Shown here: in pieces, positions 8,270-15,185 of the stretch | Position numbering within the stretch: the stretch's first letter is position 1 | How the letters are laid out: each line of letters opens with the position of its first letter | DNA from: PFL42 sp964492235 | Lineage (GTDB): Bacteria; Chloroflexota; Anaerolineae; Anaerolineales; E44-bin32 | NCBI GenBank assembly: GCA_964492235.1 | Contig: CAZBJQ010000035.1 | Span: 1-21,090 of the forward strand | Length of the DNA: 21,090 bases | Direction of reading: 5' to 3' | Notes under the pieces: model-generated | Database searches by the model: none | What the model saw: the letters and a program-made list of their open reading frames with translations, nothing else | Told to the model about the DNA's origin: nothing | Program-made: the position numbers and the translations under genes

Positions 8270-8545
8270 TCACGGCGGCGGCGTCAAGGGCGAGGACTCA
8301 CCGTCCGTGTCGGAGGACGGCCCGGTCGTCGGGCCGGACCCGGGGTGCCTTTCGCCCCACAGCCGCAGGGCGAAGGCAGCCCTGCGGCGCTGGCCGGCAT
8401 TCCATCCCTCGGCGGTCGCCATCTGCTGCAAGTGCTGCAGGACCGTCCGCCGTTCGGCGTCCTCGAGAGGGCCAAGGCGATCCATCACCTTCGGCGCCGA
8501 TTCGGATAGCACGTCCTGCCAGAAGTCCTCGAGCGTATCGCTCAC
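8270..8545 (-). CDS. Small hypothetical protein
   Basis: A 91-residue protein with a GTG start at 8545. The first ~65 residues look like a compact helical domain (TLEDFWQDVLSESAPKVMDR, AERRTVLQHLQQMATAEGW, QRRRAAFALRLWGE). The last ~25 residues are Pro, Ser, Thr and Gly rich and probably disordered. No signal peptide or membrane segment is present. I do not recognise a named family. The amphipathic pattern and placement in an otherwise gene-free stretch support a real gene. No ribosome-binding site is visible; instead TAGAAT lies exactly six bases before the GTG, suggesting a leaderless message. It is convergent with etfA and divergent from the branching enzyme gene. Confidence 0.6.
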   Translation of the reverse strand: MSDTLEDFWQDVLSESAPKVMDRLGPLEDAERRTVLQHLQQMATAEGWNAGQRRRAAFALRLWGERHPGSGPTTGPSSDTDGESSPLTPPP

Positions 8546-8551
8546 ACAGCA

Positions 8552-8557
8552 ATTCTA
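8552..8557 (-). promoter_or_regulatory. -10 box (TAGAAT) for the leaderless small hypothetical gene
   Basis: On the minus strand TAGAAT is followed by TGCTGT and then the GTG start at 8545. This six-base spacing matches the yqeY and YhhQ-family genes. No clear -35 is seen. Confidence 0.4.
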
Positions 8558-8651
8558 GTCACTTCCGCCAGAATCCATTATCACCGGATCGAGGCACAGA
8601 CGGCCGGCCGGTCTGATGCAGGCTGAAGGCCGGCACCCGCAGAGCTGGCTC

Positions 8652-8660
8652 TGATAAAAT
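8652..8660 (+). promoter_or_regulatory. Extended -10 promoter (TGaTAAAAT) of the alpha-glucan operon
   Basis: TGATAAAAT matches the extended -10 consensus TGnTATAAT with one mismatch and would not need a strong -35. It lies 16 bases before the ATG at 8677 and 28 before the ATG at 8689. Confidence 0.5.
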
Positions 8661-8676
8661 TGCCTCGACCGACCTG

Positions 8677-10344
8677 ATGGGACCTGTCATGGCCAAGGTA
8701 GGATCCTTCACCTTTGTTCTGCACTCCCACTTACCCTACGCCAGGCTGGCCGGACGCTGGCCACATGGAGAGGAATGGCTTCATGAGGGGGCAGCGGAGA
8801 CGTATATTCCCCTGCTGGATGCCCTGCATGACCTGCACTCGGAGGGCGTCCCCGCCCGCCTGACGATCACACTGACTCCGATCCTCCTTGAGCAATTGGC
8901 CGACGAGGACGTCCGCCGGAACTTCCTTGAGTACCTGGACCAGAAGATTGCCGCCGCGGCGGGAGATGTGCCGCGCTTCGAGAAAGCCGGCGATCCACAC
9001 ATGACCTACCTGGCCGGCTTCTACCGCGATTGGTATCTGAAGGTGAAGTCCAGCTTCATCGATCGGTACCGCGGCGATCTGGTGGGCGCCTTCCGCCGTC
9101 TGCAGGAGGCGGGGGTCCTCGAGATTGCCACTTGCGCTGCCACGCATGGTTACTTGCCGTTGCTCGACCGCGACGAGTCGATCAACTTGCAGTTGCGGGC
9201 TGCAGTTGAGGCCTACAAGCGTCATTTCGGCCGGTCCCCCCGCTCGATCTGGCTGCCGGAATGCGCCTATCGCCCTGCGTACGTGGCCGAGGATGGTCGC
9301 GCCCGCCCCGGCCTGGAAGACTTCCTCGATCGTCACGACCTGCGCCTGTTCTTCGCCGAGACCCACATGATCGAGGGCGGTCGCCCTGTGGGGGTAGCTG
9401 CCGGAGAGGCGATCGGCCCCTACGGCGCCATCACCCGCCGGTACCTGGTCCCGTTCTCGGATTTCCATCCGCAGCAACCGGCGACCACCTATCAGCCCTA
9501 CTACGTCACGTCGCCGCGCGTGACGGTTGTGGGCAGAAACAATCGATCAGGACTTCAGGTGTGGAGCGCCGAGTGGGGCTACCCTGGGGACTTCGACTAC
9601 CGCGAGTTTCACAAGAAAGACGGGGTTTCCGGGATGCAGTACTGGCGGGTGTCGGGGGCGCGCGTCGACCTGGGCAGCAAGGATGTCTATCACCCCGACT
9701 GGGCAGCCTGGAAAGTCGGCGAACACAGCCGGCATTTCGCCTTCCTTGTCTCCGAGCTGCTGAACACCTATCACACAGAGACGCAGAAGCACGGCATCAT
9801 CTCCGCCAATTACGACACCGAGCTCTTCGGGCACTGGTGGTTCGAGGGCATCGACTGGATCAAAGGCGTCCTGCGCGAGTTGGCGGCGTCGGAGCGTGTG
9901 GAACTCACCACCGCCTCCGCTTACCTGGAAGACCACCCCCCGACGACGGCTCTCAACCTGCCGGAGGGTTCGTGGGGAGCCGGCGGAACCCACTTCGTGT
10001 GGGACAATGCGGAAACGCACTGGATGTGGCCGATCATCCATGAGGCCGAAGCCCGCATGGTCAAGGCGGCCAAGAAGCACAAGACCGCCTCCGGTGGGGA
10101 CCGCACGCTGCTCAACCAGGCCGCACGTGAGTTGCTGCTCCTGCAGTCGTCGGACTGGCCGTTTCTCGTCACGACCGGTCAGGCGAGAGAGTACGCCATC
10201 CAACGCTTTGTGCAGCATGTGGAACGGTTCAGCGCACTGCTGGATTCGCTCGGCCGCGGCTCACCCGATCTCGACCTGGTGGCTGAGCTGTGGGAGAAGG
10301 ACAAGATCTTCCCCGAGATCGATTTCCGCTGGTTCGCCGCATGA
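8677..10344 (+). CDS. GH57-type 1,4-alpha-glucan branching enzyme
   Basis: This 555-residue protein is a glycoside hydrolase family 57 branching enzyme, unrelated in fold to GH13 GlgB. It introduces alpha-1,6 branches into alpha-glucans in the cytoplasm. Motifs in order: HSHLPY (16-21), GYLPLL (158-163), WLPECAY with likely nucleophile E195 (192-198), VWSAEWGYPG (295-304), and YDTELFGHWWFEG with likely acid/base D380 (379-391). A C-terminal helical domain follows (about 455-555), as in the Thermus and Thermococcus enzymes. The length is close to the bacterial GH57 branching enzymes. An ATG at 8689 (MAKVGSFTF) gives a more typical N-terminus and may be the true start; neither has a good ribosome-binding site. 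The stop overlaps the glgA ATG by four bases, tying it to glycogen synthesis. Confidence 0.9.
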   Translation: MGPVMAKVGSFTFVLHSHLPYARLAGRWPHGEEWLHEGAAETYIPLLDALHDLHSEGVPARLTITLTPILLEQLADEDVRRNFLEYLDQKIAAAAGDVPRFEKAGDPHMTYLAGFYRDWYLKVKSSFIDRYRGDLVGAFRRLQEAGVLEIATCAATHGYLPLLDRDESINLQLRAAVEAYKRHFGRSPRSIWLPECAYRPAYVAEDGRARPGLEDFLDRHDLRLFFAETHMIEGGRPVGVAAGEAIGPYGAITRRYLVPFSDFHPQQPATTYQPYYVTSPRVTVVGRNNRSGLQVWSAEWGYPGDFDYREFHKKDGVSGMQYWRVSGARVDLGSKDVYHPDWAAWKVGEHSRHFAFLVSELLNTYHTETQKHGIISANYDTELFGHWWFEGIDWIKGVLRELAASERVELTTASAYLEDHPPTTALNLPEGSWGAGGTHFVWDNAETHWMWPIIHEAEARMVKAAKKHKTASGGDRTLLNQAARELLLLQSSDWPFLVTTGQAREYAIQRFVQHVERFSALLDSLGRGSPDLDLVAELWEKDKIFPEIDFRWFAA

Positions 10345-11759
10345 AGGTCCTTTTCCTGGCCGCTGAGGCTTCGCCTTTCAGCAAGGTCGGAGGATTGGGA
10401 GACGTCGCCGGGGAGCTGCCGCGTTGGCTGCGCCGGCTTGATCTCGATGTGCGCACAGTCCTCCCGCTGCACGCGGCGACCGACACCACGGGCGTGGTCG
10501 TGGATCGCGCCCTGTCCCTGGCGGTGCCGCGTCGGGGCGGGGAGATTCAGGCCCGACTCATGCTCTCCTCGGCGGGCGACCTACCTCTGTGGTTCATCGA
10601 TGCCGAGGCGATCCGGTCGGCCGGGAGCATCTACGCCCACCCGGCGACCGATGGCGACAAGTTCACCCTGTTCTCCCGGGCGGCGCTGCTGGCCTGCGAA
10701 GCGACGGGGTGGATCCCGGATGTCGTCCATGCCCATGACTGGCACACGGCCTTGTCCGTCGTCTGGGCGCGGCAGATGCGGGCCGCGGCGTCAGACTGGG
10801 CAGGCACGCGTACGGTCCTCACGATCCACAACCTCCCCTACATGGGAGCCGGTGCGGAATCGGCTGTTGAGGCCTACGACGTCCCCGCGCCGGACCTGGC
10901 TTTGCTGCCGCCGTGGGCGCATCGGCTGCCTCTCCCGCTGGGCCTGGCCGCCGCCGATGGACTGACGACCGTCAGTCCGACGTACGCCCAGGAGATTCGC
11001 ACAGCGGAGTTCGGCTGTGGGCTTGAAAGCCTGCTCATCGAGCGCGGGGATCGCCTGCAAGGCATCACGAATGGCATCGATCCCGAAGTGTGGAACCCGG
11101 CCTCGGACGCGGCCCTCGCCCAAACCTTCACCCCCGACTCACTCGACGGGCGGAGAAACAACAAACGCGACCTCCAGCGCCGGACTGGGCTTCCGCAGGC
11201 TCCCGACGTTCCTTTGCTGGCCATGGTGACCCGGCTGGACCGCCAGAAGGGAGTGGATCTGGCGCTGGCTGCCTTGGAGCGCCTGCTGGATATCGATTGG
11301 CAGTTCGTCCTGCTCGGAACGGGGGAGGACACCCTGGAGGCGGCCGCTCGGGCGCTGGCCGCCGCCCATCCAGATCGTGTCCGGGCGGTCCAACGGTATG
11401 ACCCGATGCTCTCTCGGCGGGTTTTCGCCGGCTCCGACATGCTGGTCATACCCTCCCGTTACGAGCCGTGTGGACTGACTCAAATGATCGGGATGCGCTA
11501 CGGCAGCATACCCATCGTGCGCGCCACGGGAGGGCTGCGGGATACCGTCGCCCCCTACGCCCCGGCCGAAGGCACGGGCTTCGTGTTTCATCCCGCCGAA
11601 AGCGGAGAACTGGAATCCGCCACCCGCCAGGCGATCGACGTTTATCGCGATCCCCAGGCATGGAGATCGCTGCAGCGGCGGGCCATGGCCGAGGATCACT
11701 CCTGGGAACGATCGGCGGGCGCGTACGCTGACTTCTACCGCAGGCTCGCCTCGGCGTGA
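10341..11759 (+). CDS. glgA: Glycogen synthase (GT5)
   Basis: This 472-residue enzyme is a GT5 glycogen/starch synthase, which extends alpha-1,4-glucan chains from a nucleotide-glucose donor. The N-terminus MKVLFLAAEASPF leads straight into the donor-binding KVGGLGDV motif (15-22). HAHDWHTA (about 130) and TIHNLPYMG (about 160) belong to the N-terminal Rossmann domain. The C-terminal domain starts near MVTRLDRQKG (about 294) and holds SRYEPCGLTQM (about 372), with the conserved Glu-Pro-Cys-Gly, then RATGGLRDTV. The ATG at 10341 overlaps the stop of the branching enzyme gene (ATGA) and gives the exact family N-terminus. The GTGA overlap with malQ follows. ADP-glucose is the usual donor in bacteria, but no glgC is in the window, so donor specificity is inferred. 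Confidence 0.95.
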   Translation: MKVLFLAAEASPFSKVGGLGDVAGELPRWLRRLDLDVRTVLPLHAATDTTGVVVDRALSLAVPRRGGEIQARLMLSSAGDLPLWFIDAEAIRSAGSIYAHPATDGDKFTLFSRAALLACEATGWIPDVVHAHDWHTALSVVWARQMRAAASDWAGTRTVLTIHNLPYMGAGAESAVEAYDVPAPDLALLPPWAHRLPLPLGLAAADGLTTVSPTYAQEIRTAEFGCGLESLLIERGDRLQGITNGIDPEVWNPASDAALAQTFTPDSLDGRRNNKRDLQRRTGLPQAPDVPLLAMVTRLDRQKGVDLALAALERLLDIDWQFVLLGTGEDTLEAAARALAAAHPDRVRAVQRYDPMLSRRVFAGSDMLVIPSRYEPCGLTQMIGMRYGSIPIVRATGGLRDTVAPYAPAEGTGFVFHPAESGELESATRQAIDVYRDPQAWRSLQRRAMAEDHSWERSAGAYADFYRRLASA

Positions 11760-13294
11760 CGGAACCCGAGACCACTTCCTCCCCCCTCGATCGACGCCTG
11801 GGGGGCATCCTGCTCCACCCGACCTCCCTGCCTGGGCCGCACGGAATCGGTGACTTTGGGCAGCCTGCGTTGGCCTGGCTGGAGTGGCTGGCCTCCACCG
11901 GGTCGTCCCTATGGCAATTGTTGCCGCTGGGGCCCACTGGCTACGGCGACTCGCCCTATCAGAGCTTCTCTTCCTTTGCAGGCAATCCCCTGCTCATCAG
12001 TCCCGAGCTGCTGGTCGAGGACGGGCTGCTCGGCAAGTTAGACATGCCGGATGCCGAATGGCCGCAAGACTTGGTTGACTTCGGGCGGGTGATTCCCCAC
12101 AAGCGACAACTGCTCGATAAGGCCGCCTCACGACTGCTGCAAGGCGATGGCGCGCACCTGCGGGAACCGTTTCTCCGTTTCTGCGAAGACAACTCGGCTT
12201 GGCTCGGCGACTATGCCCGTTTCATGGCGATCAAACGACGCCATGGAGGACTGGCTTGGACGACCTGGCCGGAGGACCTGGTTCGGCGTGAGCCTGCCGC
12301 CCTGGCCCTGGCCGAGGCTGAACTCAAGGAAGAGATCGCGCGGCAGCAGGCGCAGCAGTTCTTCTTCTTCCGCCAGTGGGATCGGGTTCGACAGCGCGCC
12401 AGCGAACTTGGGATCTTCATCGTCGGTGACATCCCGATCTTCGTGGCCCACGACAGCGCAGATGTCTGGGCCAACCAGCCCTTGTTTGAACTGAACCCGA
12501 ACGGCGAACCGGCACTTGTCGCCGGCGTTCCACCGGACTACTTCGCCCCCACCGGACAACTGTGGGGAAACCCACTGTACCGATGGGAGAAGCATCGGAT
12601 AGAGGGCTACCGTTGGTGGATCGATCGCTTCAACGCCTCCTTGCGGATGGTGGATGTCATTCGACTGGATCACTTTCGCGGCTTCGAGGCCTACTGGGAA
12701 ATCCCGGCCACCGCGCCCACAGCCGAGACCGGCCGATGGGTCCCAGGACCTGGGGCGGATTTCCTGGAAGCCGTACGCCAAGCACTTGGCAATTTGCCGA
12801 TCATCGCCGAGGACCTCGGCTTCATCACGCCGGGCGTTATCGCGCTGCGCGATCACTTCCACCTCCCCGGAATGAGAATCCTGCAGTTCGGCTTCGGCAC
12901 GGACGCTGACGACCCGTTTCTCCCGCACAACTACCGGGCGTCCTGTGTGGCCTACACCGGGACCCACGACAACGACACCGTGCTCGGGTGGTACCAGAAG
13001 GCTCCGCAGGCGGAGCGCGACCTATGCCGCCGTTACCTGGCCCGTGACGGAACCGACATCGCATTCGACATGCTGCGGGCTGCCTGGGCGTCCGTGGCCA
13101 TGTGGTCGATTGCACCGCTGCAGGATGTGCTCGGCCTGGGACCGGAAGCGCGGATGAACTTCCCCGGGAAGCCGGACGGCAACTGGTCTTGGCGCTTCGC
13201 GTCAGAACAACTAACGGCTGAATCCGCCGCCAGAGTGCGCGAGTTGGCTGTCCTGTATGGCCGATTGGCGAGCCTGCCGATCGCTCCCTCCTGA
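11756..13294 (+). CDS. malQ: 4-alpha-glucanotransferase (amylomaltase, GH77)
   Basis: This 512-residue GH77 enzyme transfers alpha-1,4-glucan segments between chains, releasing glucose. Motifs in order: GILLHPTSLPGPHGIGDFG (17-35), LPLGPTGYGDSPYQ (56-69), GDIPIFVAHDSADVW (224-238), VIRLDHFRGF with nucleophile D305, AEDLGFITPGV with acid/base E352, and TGTHDNDTV with D405. The three catalytic residues are all present and the length is normal for the compact bacterial type. The GTG start at 11756 overlaps the glgA stop (GTGA), so translation is probably coupled. In this operon it would remodel chains made by GlgA and the GH57 enzyme. A short 5-bp hairpin (13299-13311) follows the stop. Confidence 0.96.
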   Translation: MTEPETTSSPLDRRLGGILLHPTSLPGPHGIGDFGQPALAWLEWLASTGSSLWQLLPLGPTGYGDSPYQSFSSFAGNPLLISPELLVEDGLLGKLDMPDAEWPQDLVDFGRVIPHKRQLLDKAASRLLQGDGAHLREPFLRFCEDNSAWLGDYARFMAIKRRHGGLAWTTWPEDLVRREPAALALAEAELKEEIARQQAQQFFFFRQWDRVRQRASELGIFIVGDIPIFVAHDSADVWANQPLFELNPNGEPALVAGVPPDYFAPTGQLWGNPLYRWEKHRIEGYRWWIDRFNASLRMVDVIRLDHFRGFEAYWEIPATAPTAETGRWVPGPGADFLEAVRQALGNLPIIAEDLGFITPGVIALRDHFHLPGMRILQFGFGTDADDPFLPHNYRASCVAYTGTHDNDTVLGWYQKAPQAERDLCRRYLARDGTDIAFDMLRAAWASVAMWSIAPLQDVLGLGPEARMNFPGKPDGNWSWRFASEQLTAESAARVRELAVLYGRLASLPIAPS

Positions 13295-13326
13295 CCCCGC
13301 TCGGAGCGAGCCGAATCGCGCAAGAA

Positions 13327-13383
13327 TCCCGTACTGTCAGCTAGACAGGACAGACGTCGAAGCGGGCAGTACATTGCACGGGA
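13327..13383 (+). promoter_or_regulatory. Nested inverted repeats in the leader of the phosphoesterase gene
   Basis: In the 156-base gap after malQ, TCCCGT (13327-13332) can pair with ACGGGA (13378-13383), GTACTG (13331-13336) with CAGTAC (13367-13372), and CTGTC (13334-13338) with GACAG (13344-13348). The pairings partly exclude one another. This could be a structured leader or an operator region; no known riboswitch class is recognised. Confidence 0.3.
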
Positions 13384-13450
13384 CGCCTCCCAAGCCCGAC
13401 CTGATCGTTGGCCCCCGCCGGAGGCGCCCAGGAAGAAGGAGGTGGACCGG

Positions 13451-13945
13451 ATGCGAATCGCAGTGCTGTCCGACAGCCATGACAACATCTGGCGACTGAA
13501 GGAGGCGATGCCGCACCTGCAGACGGCGGAGACGGTCATCCATTGTGGCGATCTGTGCTCGCCGTTCATGATTCGCCGGCTGGGCGACGGCTTGAAAGGT
13601 AAGGACCTGCACGTCGTGTGGGGGAACAACGATGGAGACACCTTTCTGATCTCGAAGGTGGCGGCAGAGTTCCCTGGGGTGCACCTGCACGGTCCCTTGG
13701 CAAAGCTCGACCTGGAAGGCAGCCGAATCGCCGTGAACCACTACCCCGAACTGGCGCGGGGCCTGGCCGCGACAGGCGCCTTCGACATCGTGTGCTACGG
13801 CCACGACCACACGGCTCATGTCGAATGGGTGGGAGAGTGTCTTCTGCTGAATCCTGGCGAACTGATGGGGATGAATGGCAAGAGCAGCCTGGCACTGATT
13901 GAGCTGCCGTCGCGCCAGGTGCAGTTCATCGAGCTCACTGGCTGA
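13451..13945 (+). CDS. YfcE/MJ0936-type metallophosphoesterase
   Basis: This 164-residue protein is a small calcineurin-like phosphoesterase. The metal-ligand motifs are all present: SDSH (D8, H10), HCGDL (D34), GNNDGD (N59), NHYP (H97) and GHDHT (H118, H120). Members hydrolyse phosphodiesters such as cyclic nucleotides or bis-p-nitrophenyl phosphate in vitro. The natural substrate is not predictable here. The ATG at 13451 is eight bases after a strong AAGAAGGAGG ribosome-binding site. An in-frame GTG at 13442 overlaps that site and is not the start. It is separated from malQ by 156 bases with possible leader structure and closed by a good terminator at 13971-13997, so it is likely its own transcription unit. 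Confidence 0.9.
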   Translation: MRIAVLSDSHDNIWRLKEAMPHLQTAETVIHCGDLCSPFMIRRLGDGLKGKDLHVVWGNNDGDTFLISKVAAEFPGVHLHGPLAKLDLEGSRIAVNHYPELARGLAATGAFDIVCYGHDHTAHVEWVGECLLLNPGELMGMNGKSSLALIELPSRQVQFIELTG

Positions 13946-13970
13946 AAGCGCTCGCCGTTGCTGCTGGCAA

Positions 13971-13997
13971 GAGGCCAGGCATGCTCAGCCTGGCCTC
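13971..13997. terminator. Bidirectional hairpin terminator between the phosphoesterase gene and tRNA-Arg
   Basis: GAGGCCAGGC (13971-13980) pairs perfectly with GCCTGGCCTC (13988-13997) around the loop ATGCTCA. On the plus strand it is followed by GTCTTTCCT, a modest U-rich tail. It lies 26 bases after the phosphoesterase stop and 13 bases past the 3' end of the minus-strand tRNA, so it can serve both. Confidence 0.75.
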
Positions 13998-14009
13998 GTC
14001 TTTCCTGAG

Positions 14010-14081
14010 CGCCCCTGCGGCGACTCGAACGCCGGCATTTGCCTCCGGAGGGCAACGCTCTATCCACTGAGCTACAGGGGC
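14010..14081 (-). tRNA. tRNA-Arg (anticodon CCG)
   Basis: The reverse complement folds into a complete cloverleaf. The acceptor stem is GCCCCTG / CAGGGGC, the D stem GCTC / GAGC, the anticodon stem TTGCC / GGCAA with loop CTCCGGA (anticodon CCG at positions 34-36), and the T stem CGGCG / CGCCG with loop TTCGAGT. The variable loop is four bases, the discriminator base is G, and CCA is not encoded. CCG reads the Arg codon CGG, common in this GC-rich sequence. It has its own promoter upstream and shares a terminator hairpin downstream. Confidence 0.95.
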
Positions 14082-14091
14082 CTACGGGTCG

Positions 14092-14120
14092 ATTCTAATC
14101 GAACCTCGGCCGCCTCACAA
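14092..14120 (-). promoter_or_regulatory. Promoter of tRNA-Arg(CCG)
   Basis: On the minus strand TTGTGA (14115-14120), a 17-base spacer and TAGAAT (14092-14097) lie just upstream, with ten bases between the -10 box and tRNA base 1. It sits immediately after the transporter stop at 14129, so the tRNA need not depend on read-through. Confidence 0.65.
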
Positions 14121-14128
14121 CCTCGCGC

Positions 14129-14803
14129 TCAGGACCCAGCCGCGCGTGCCGGCTGACTCGCCGGCGATCGTTCCGGCACCAGGTAGATCCAGGGCAGGCT
14201 GATCAAAGTTGCCAGAAGCTTGATGGCCACATTCGCCAGGACGATTTCCCCCAGCACCGCCATCGGCATCGTCCCGCCAAACGCCAACAGGACGAACGCC
14301 ACCGAATCCAGCGGGATCGAGACGCTATTGCTGACCAGGACACGGGCCCACTCGTAGCGGCGGGTGACGCGGTCGACCCACAATCGGTAGATCTCGGTGT
14401 CGGTCATTTCGGCCACGACCTCGGCGATGATCGAGGCGATCACAATCCTCCAGACCGGCGCCAGCACGGAACCGAAATCCGGCTGCGGGCCGGCCTCCTG
14501 AGCATTGGGCAGTCGTGCAACGAGCTGGAAGTAGGCGGCCATCGCCAGGTTGATGGCCGCGGCCGCAACGATGACCGCCCGCGCCCCTCGCAAGCCGACC
14601 ACCTTGTGCACCATGTCACGCAGGGTGAACGTGAGGGGGTAGATCAGCGTGCCGGCATCGACCGCCAGACCCGCCAGACTGATGATCTTCAGCGAGCCGA
14701 TATCGGACAGGACCTGCGCACCGATGTACCCGCTTACCACCAGGACCGAAGCGGTTTCGGAGCCTCGCCGCCAGGTTGAGGATTCCTGCGCTTCGGCACC
14801 CAT
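14129..14803 (-). CDS. YhhQ-family queuosine-precursor transporter (VUT_1/PF02592)
   Basis: This 224-residue integral membrane protein has about six hydrophobic segments. It belongs to the YhhQ/VUT family, which imports preQ0 or preQ1-type queuosine precursors. Supporting motifs are the loop 'YPLTFTLRDMVHKVVGLRGAR' after the second helix, where the family has a conserved D..HK..G...AR pattern, and 'ASIIAEVVAEMTDTEIYRLW...RVLVSNSVSIPLDSVAF' in the second half. The basic tail after the last helix is normal. The ATG at 14803 has no ribosome-binding site; TAGAAT lies exactly six bases upstream, so a leaderless transcript is likely. tRNA-Arg(CCG) lies 47 bases downstream, but CCG is not a queuosine-modified anticodon, so the closeness is probably chance. 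No queuosine biosynthesis gene is in the window. The specific substrate is inferred from the family. Confidence 0.8.
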   Translation of the reverse strand: MGAEAQESSTWRRGSETASVLVVSGYIGAQVLSDIGSLKIISLAGLAVDAGTLIYPLTFTLRDMVHKVVGLRGARAVIVAAAAINLAMAAYFQLVARLPNAQEAGPQPDFGSVLAPVWRIVIASIIAEVVAEMTDTEIYRLWVDRVTRRYEWARVLVSNSVSIPLDSVAFVLLAFGGTMPMAVLGEIVLANVAIKLLATLISLPWIYLVPERSPASQPARAAGS

Positions 14804-14809
14804 GCGACG

Positions 14810-14815
14810 ATTCTA
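14810..14815 (-). promoter_or_regulatory. -10 box (TAGAAT) for the leaderless YhhQ-family gene
   Basis: On the minus strand TAGAAT is followed by CGTCGC and then the ATG at 14803. This is the same six-base spacing as at yqeY and the 8545 gene. Confidence 0.45.
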
Positions 14816-14872
14816 CGTCATAGCCGGGGCAAACGTGTGGGATACTACTTGCGTCCTGAGGGAGGCCCGGTC

Positions 14873-15181
14873 ATGTTGGTCGTCCATGTCGAGGTTCAGG
14901 TTCTGCCAGATTTCGTGGAGGCATTCCGCGAGGCGACCCTCAAGAATGCCAAGGAGAGCGTGCGGGAGCCCGCTGTTGCGCGGTTCGACGTTGTCCAGCA
15001 GGTTGATGATTACACCCGTTTCGTCCTGGTCGAAGCCTATCGCTCGGAGGAAGCACCTGCTCAGCACAAGAAGACGGCGCACTACCAGGCCTGGCTGCAG
15101 ACCGTCGAGCCGATGATGGCCAGGCCGCGCCACAGCGTCAAGTACGCCAGCGTCTTCCCGGGAGACTCCGCATGGGGCTAG
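14873..15181 (+). CDS. ABM-fold (LsrG/YgiN-type) small enzyme
   Basis: This 102-residue protein matches the antibiotic-biosynthesis-monooxygenase (ABM) dimeric ferredoxin-like fold. It has the strand-helix opening 'LVVHVEVQVLPDFVEAFREAT', then EPAVARFDVVQQVDD, RFVLVEAYRSEEAPAQHKKT, HYQAWLQTV and the end 'KYASVFP'. This order and the conserved H..T.HY..W closely follow LsrG-like members. LsrG acts on phospho-AI-2 and YgiN on quinols, so the exact reaction here is unknown. The ATG at 14873 has GAGGGAGG at a good distance; an upstream in-frame ATG at 14837 lacks such a site and adds residues unlike the family. An iron-type alcohol dehydrogenase starts four bases after its stop, so the two probably work in one pathway. 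Confidence 0.85.
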   Translation: MLVVHVEVQVLPDFVEAFREATLKNAKESVREPAVARFDVVQQVDDYTRFVLVEAYRSEEAPAQHKKTAHYQAWLQTVEPMMARPRHSVKYASVFPGDSAWG

Positions 15182-15185
15182 GCTG

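Noticed and set aside
12128..12967. 279-codon minus-strand open frame
   Set aside because: Shadow of malQ, which has all three catalytic residues in frame.
14010..14803. A dedicated operon linking queuosine uptake to tRNA-Arg
   Set aside because: The tRNA has its own promoter and its CCG anticodon is not a queuosine target; chance adjacency is simpler.
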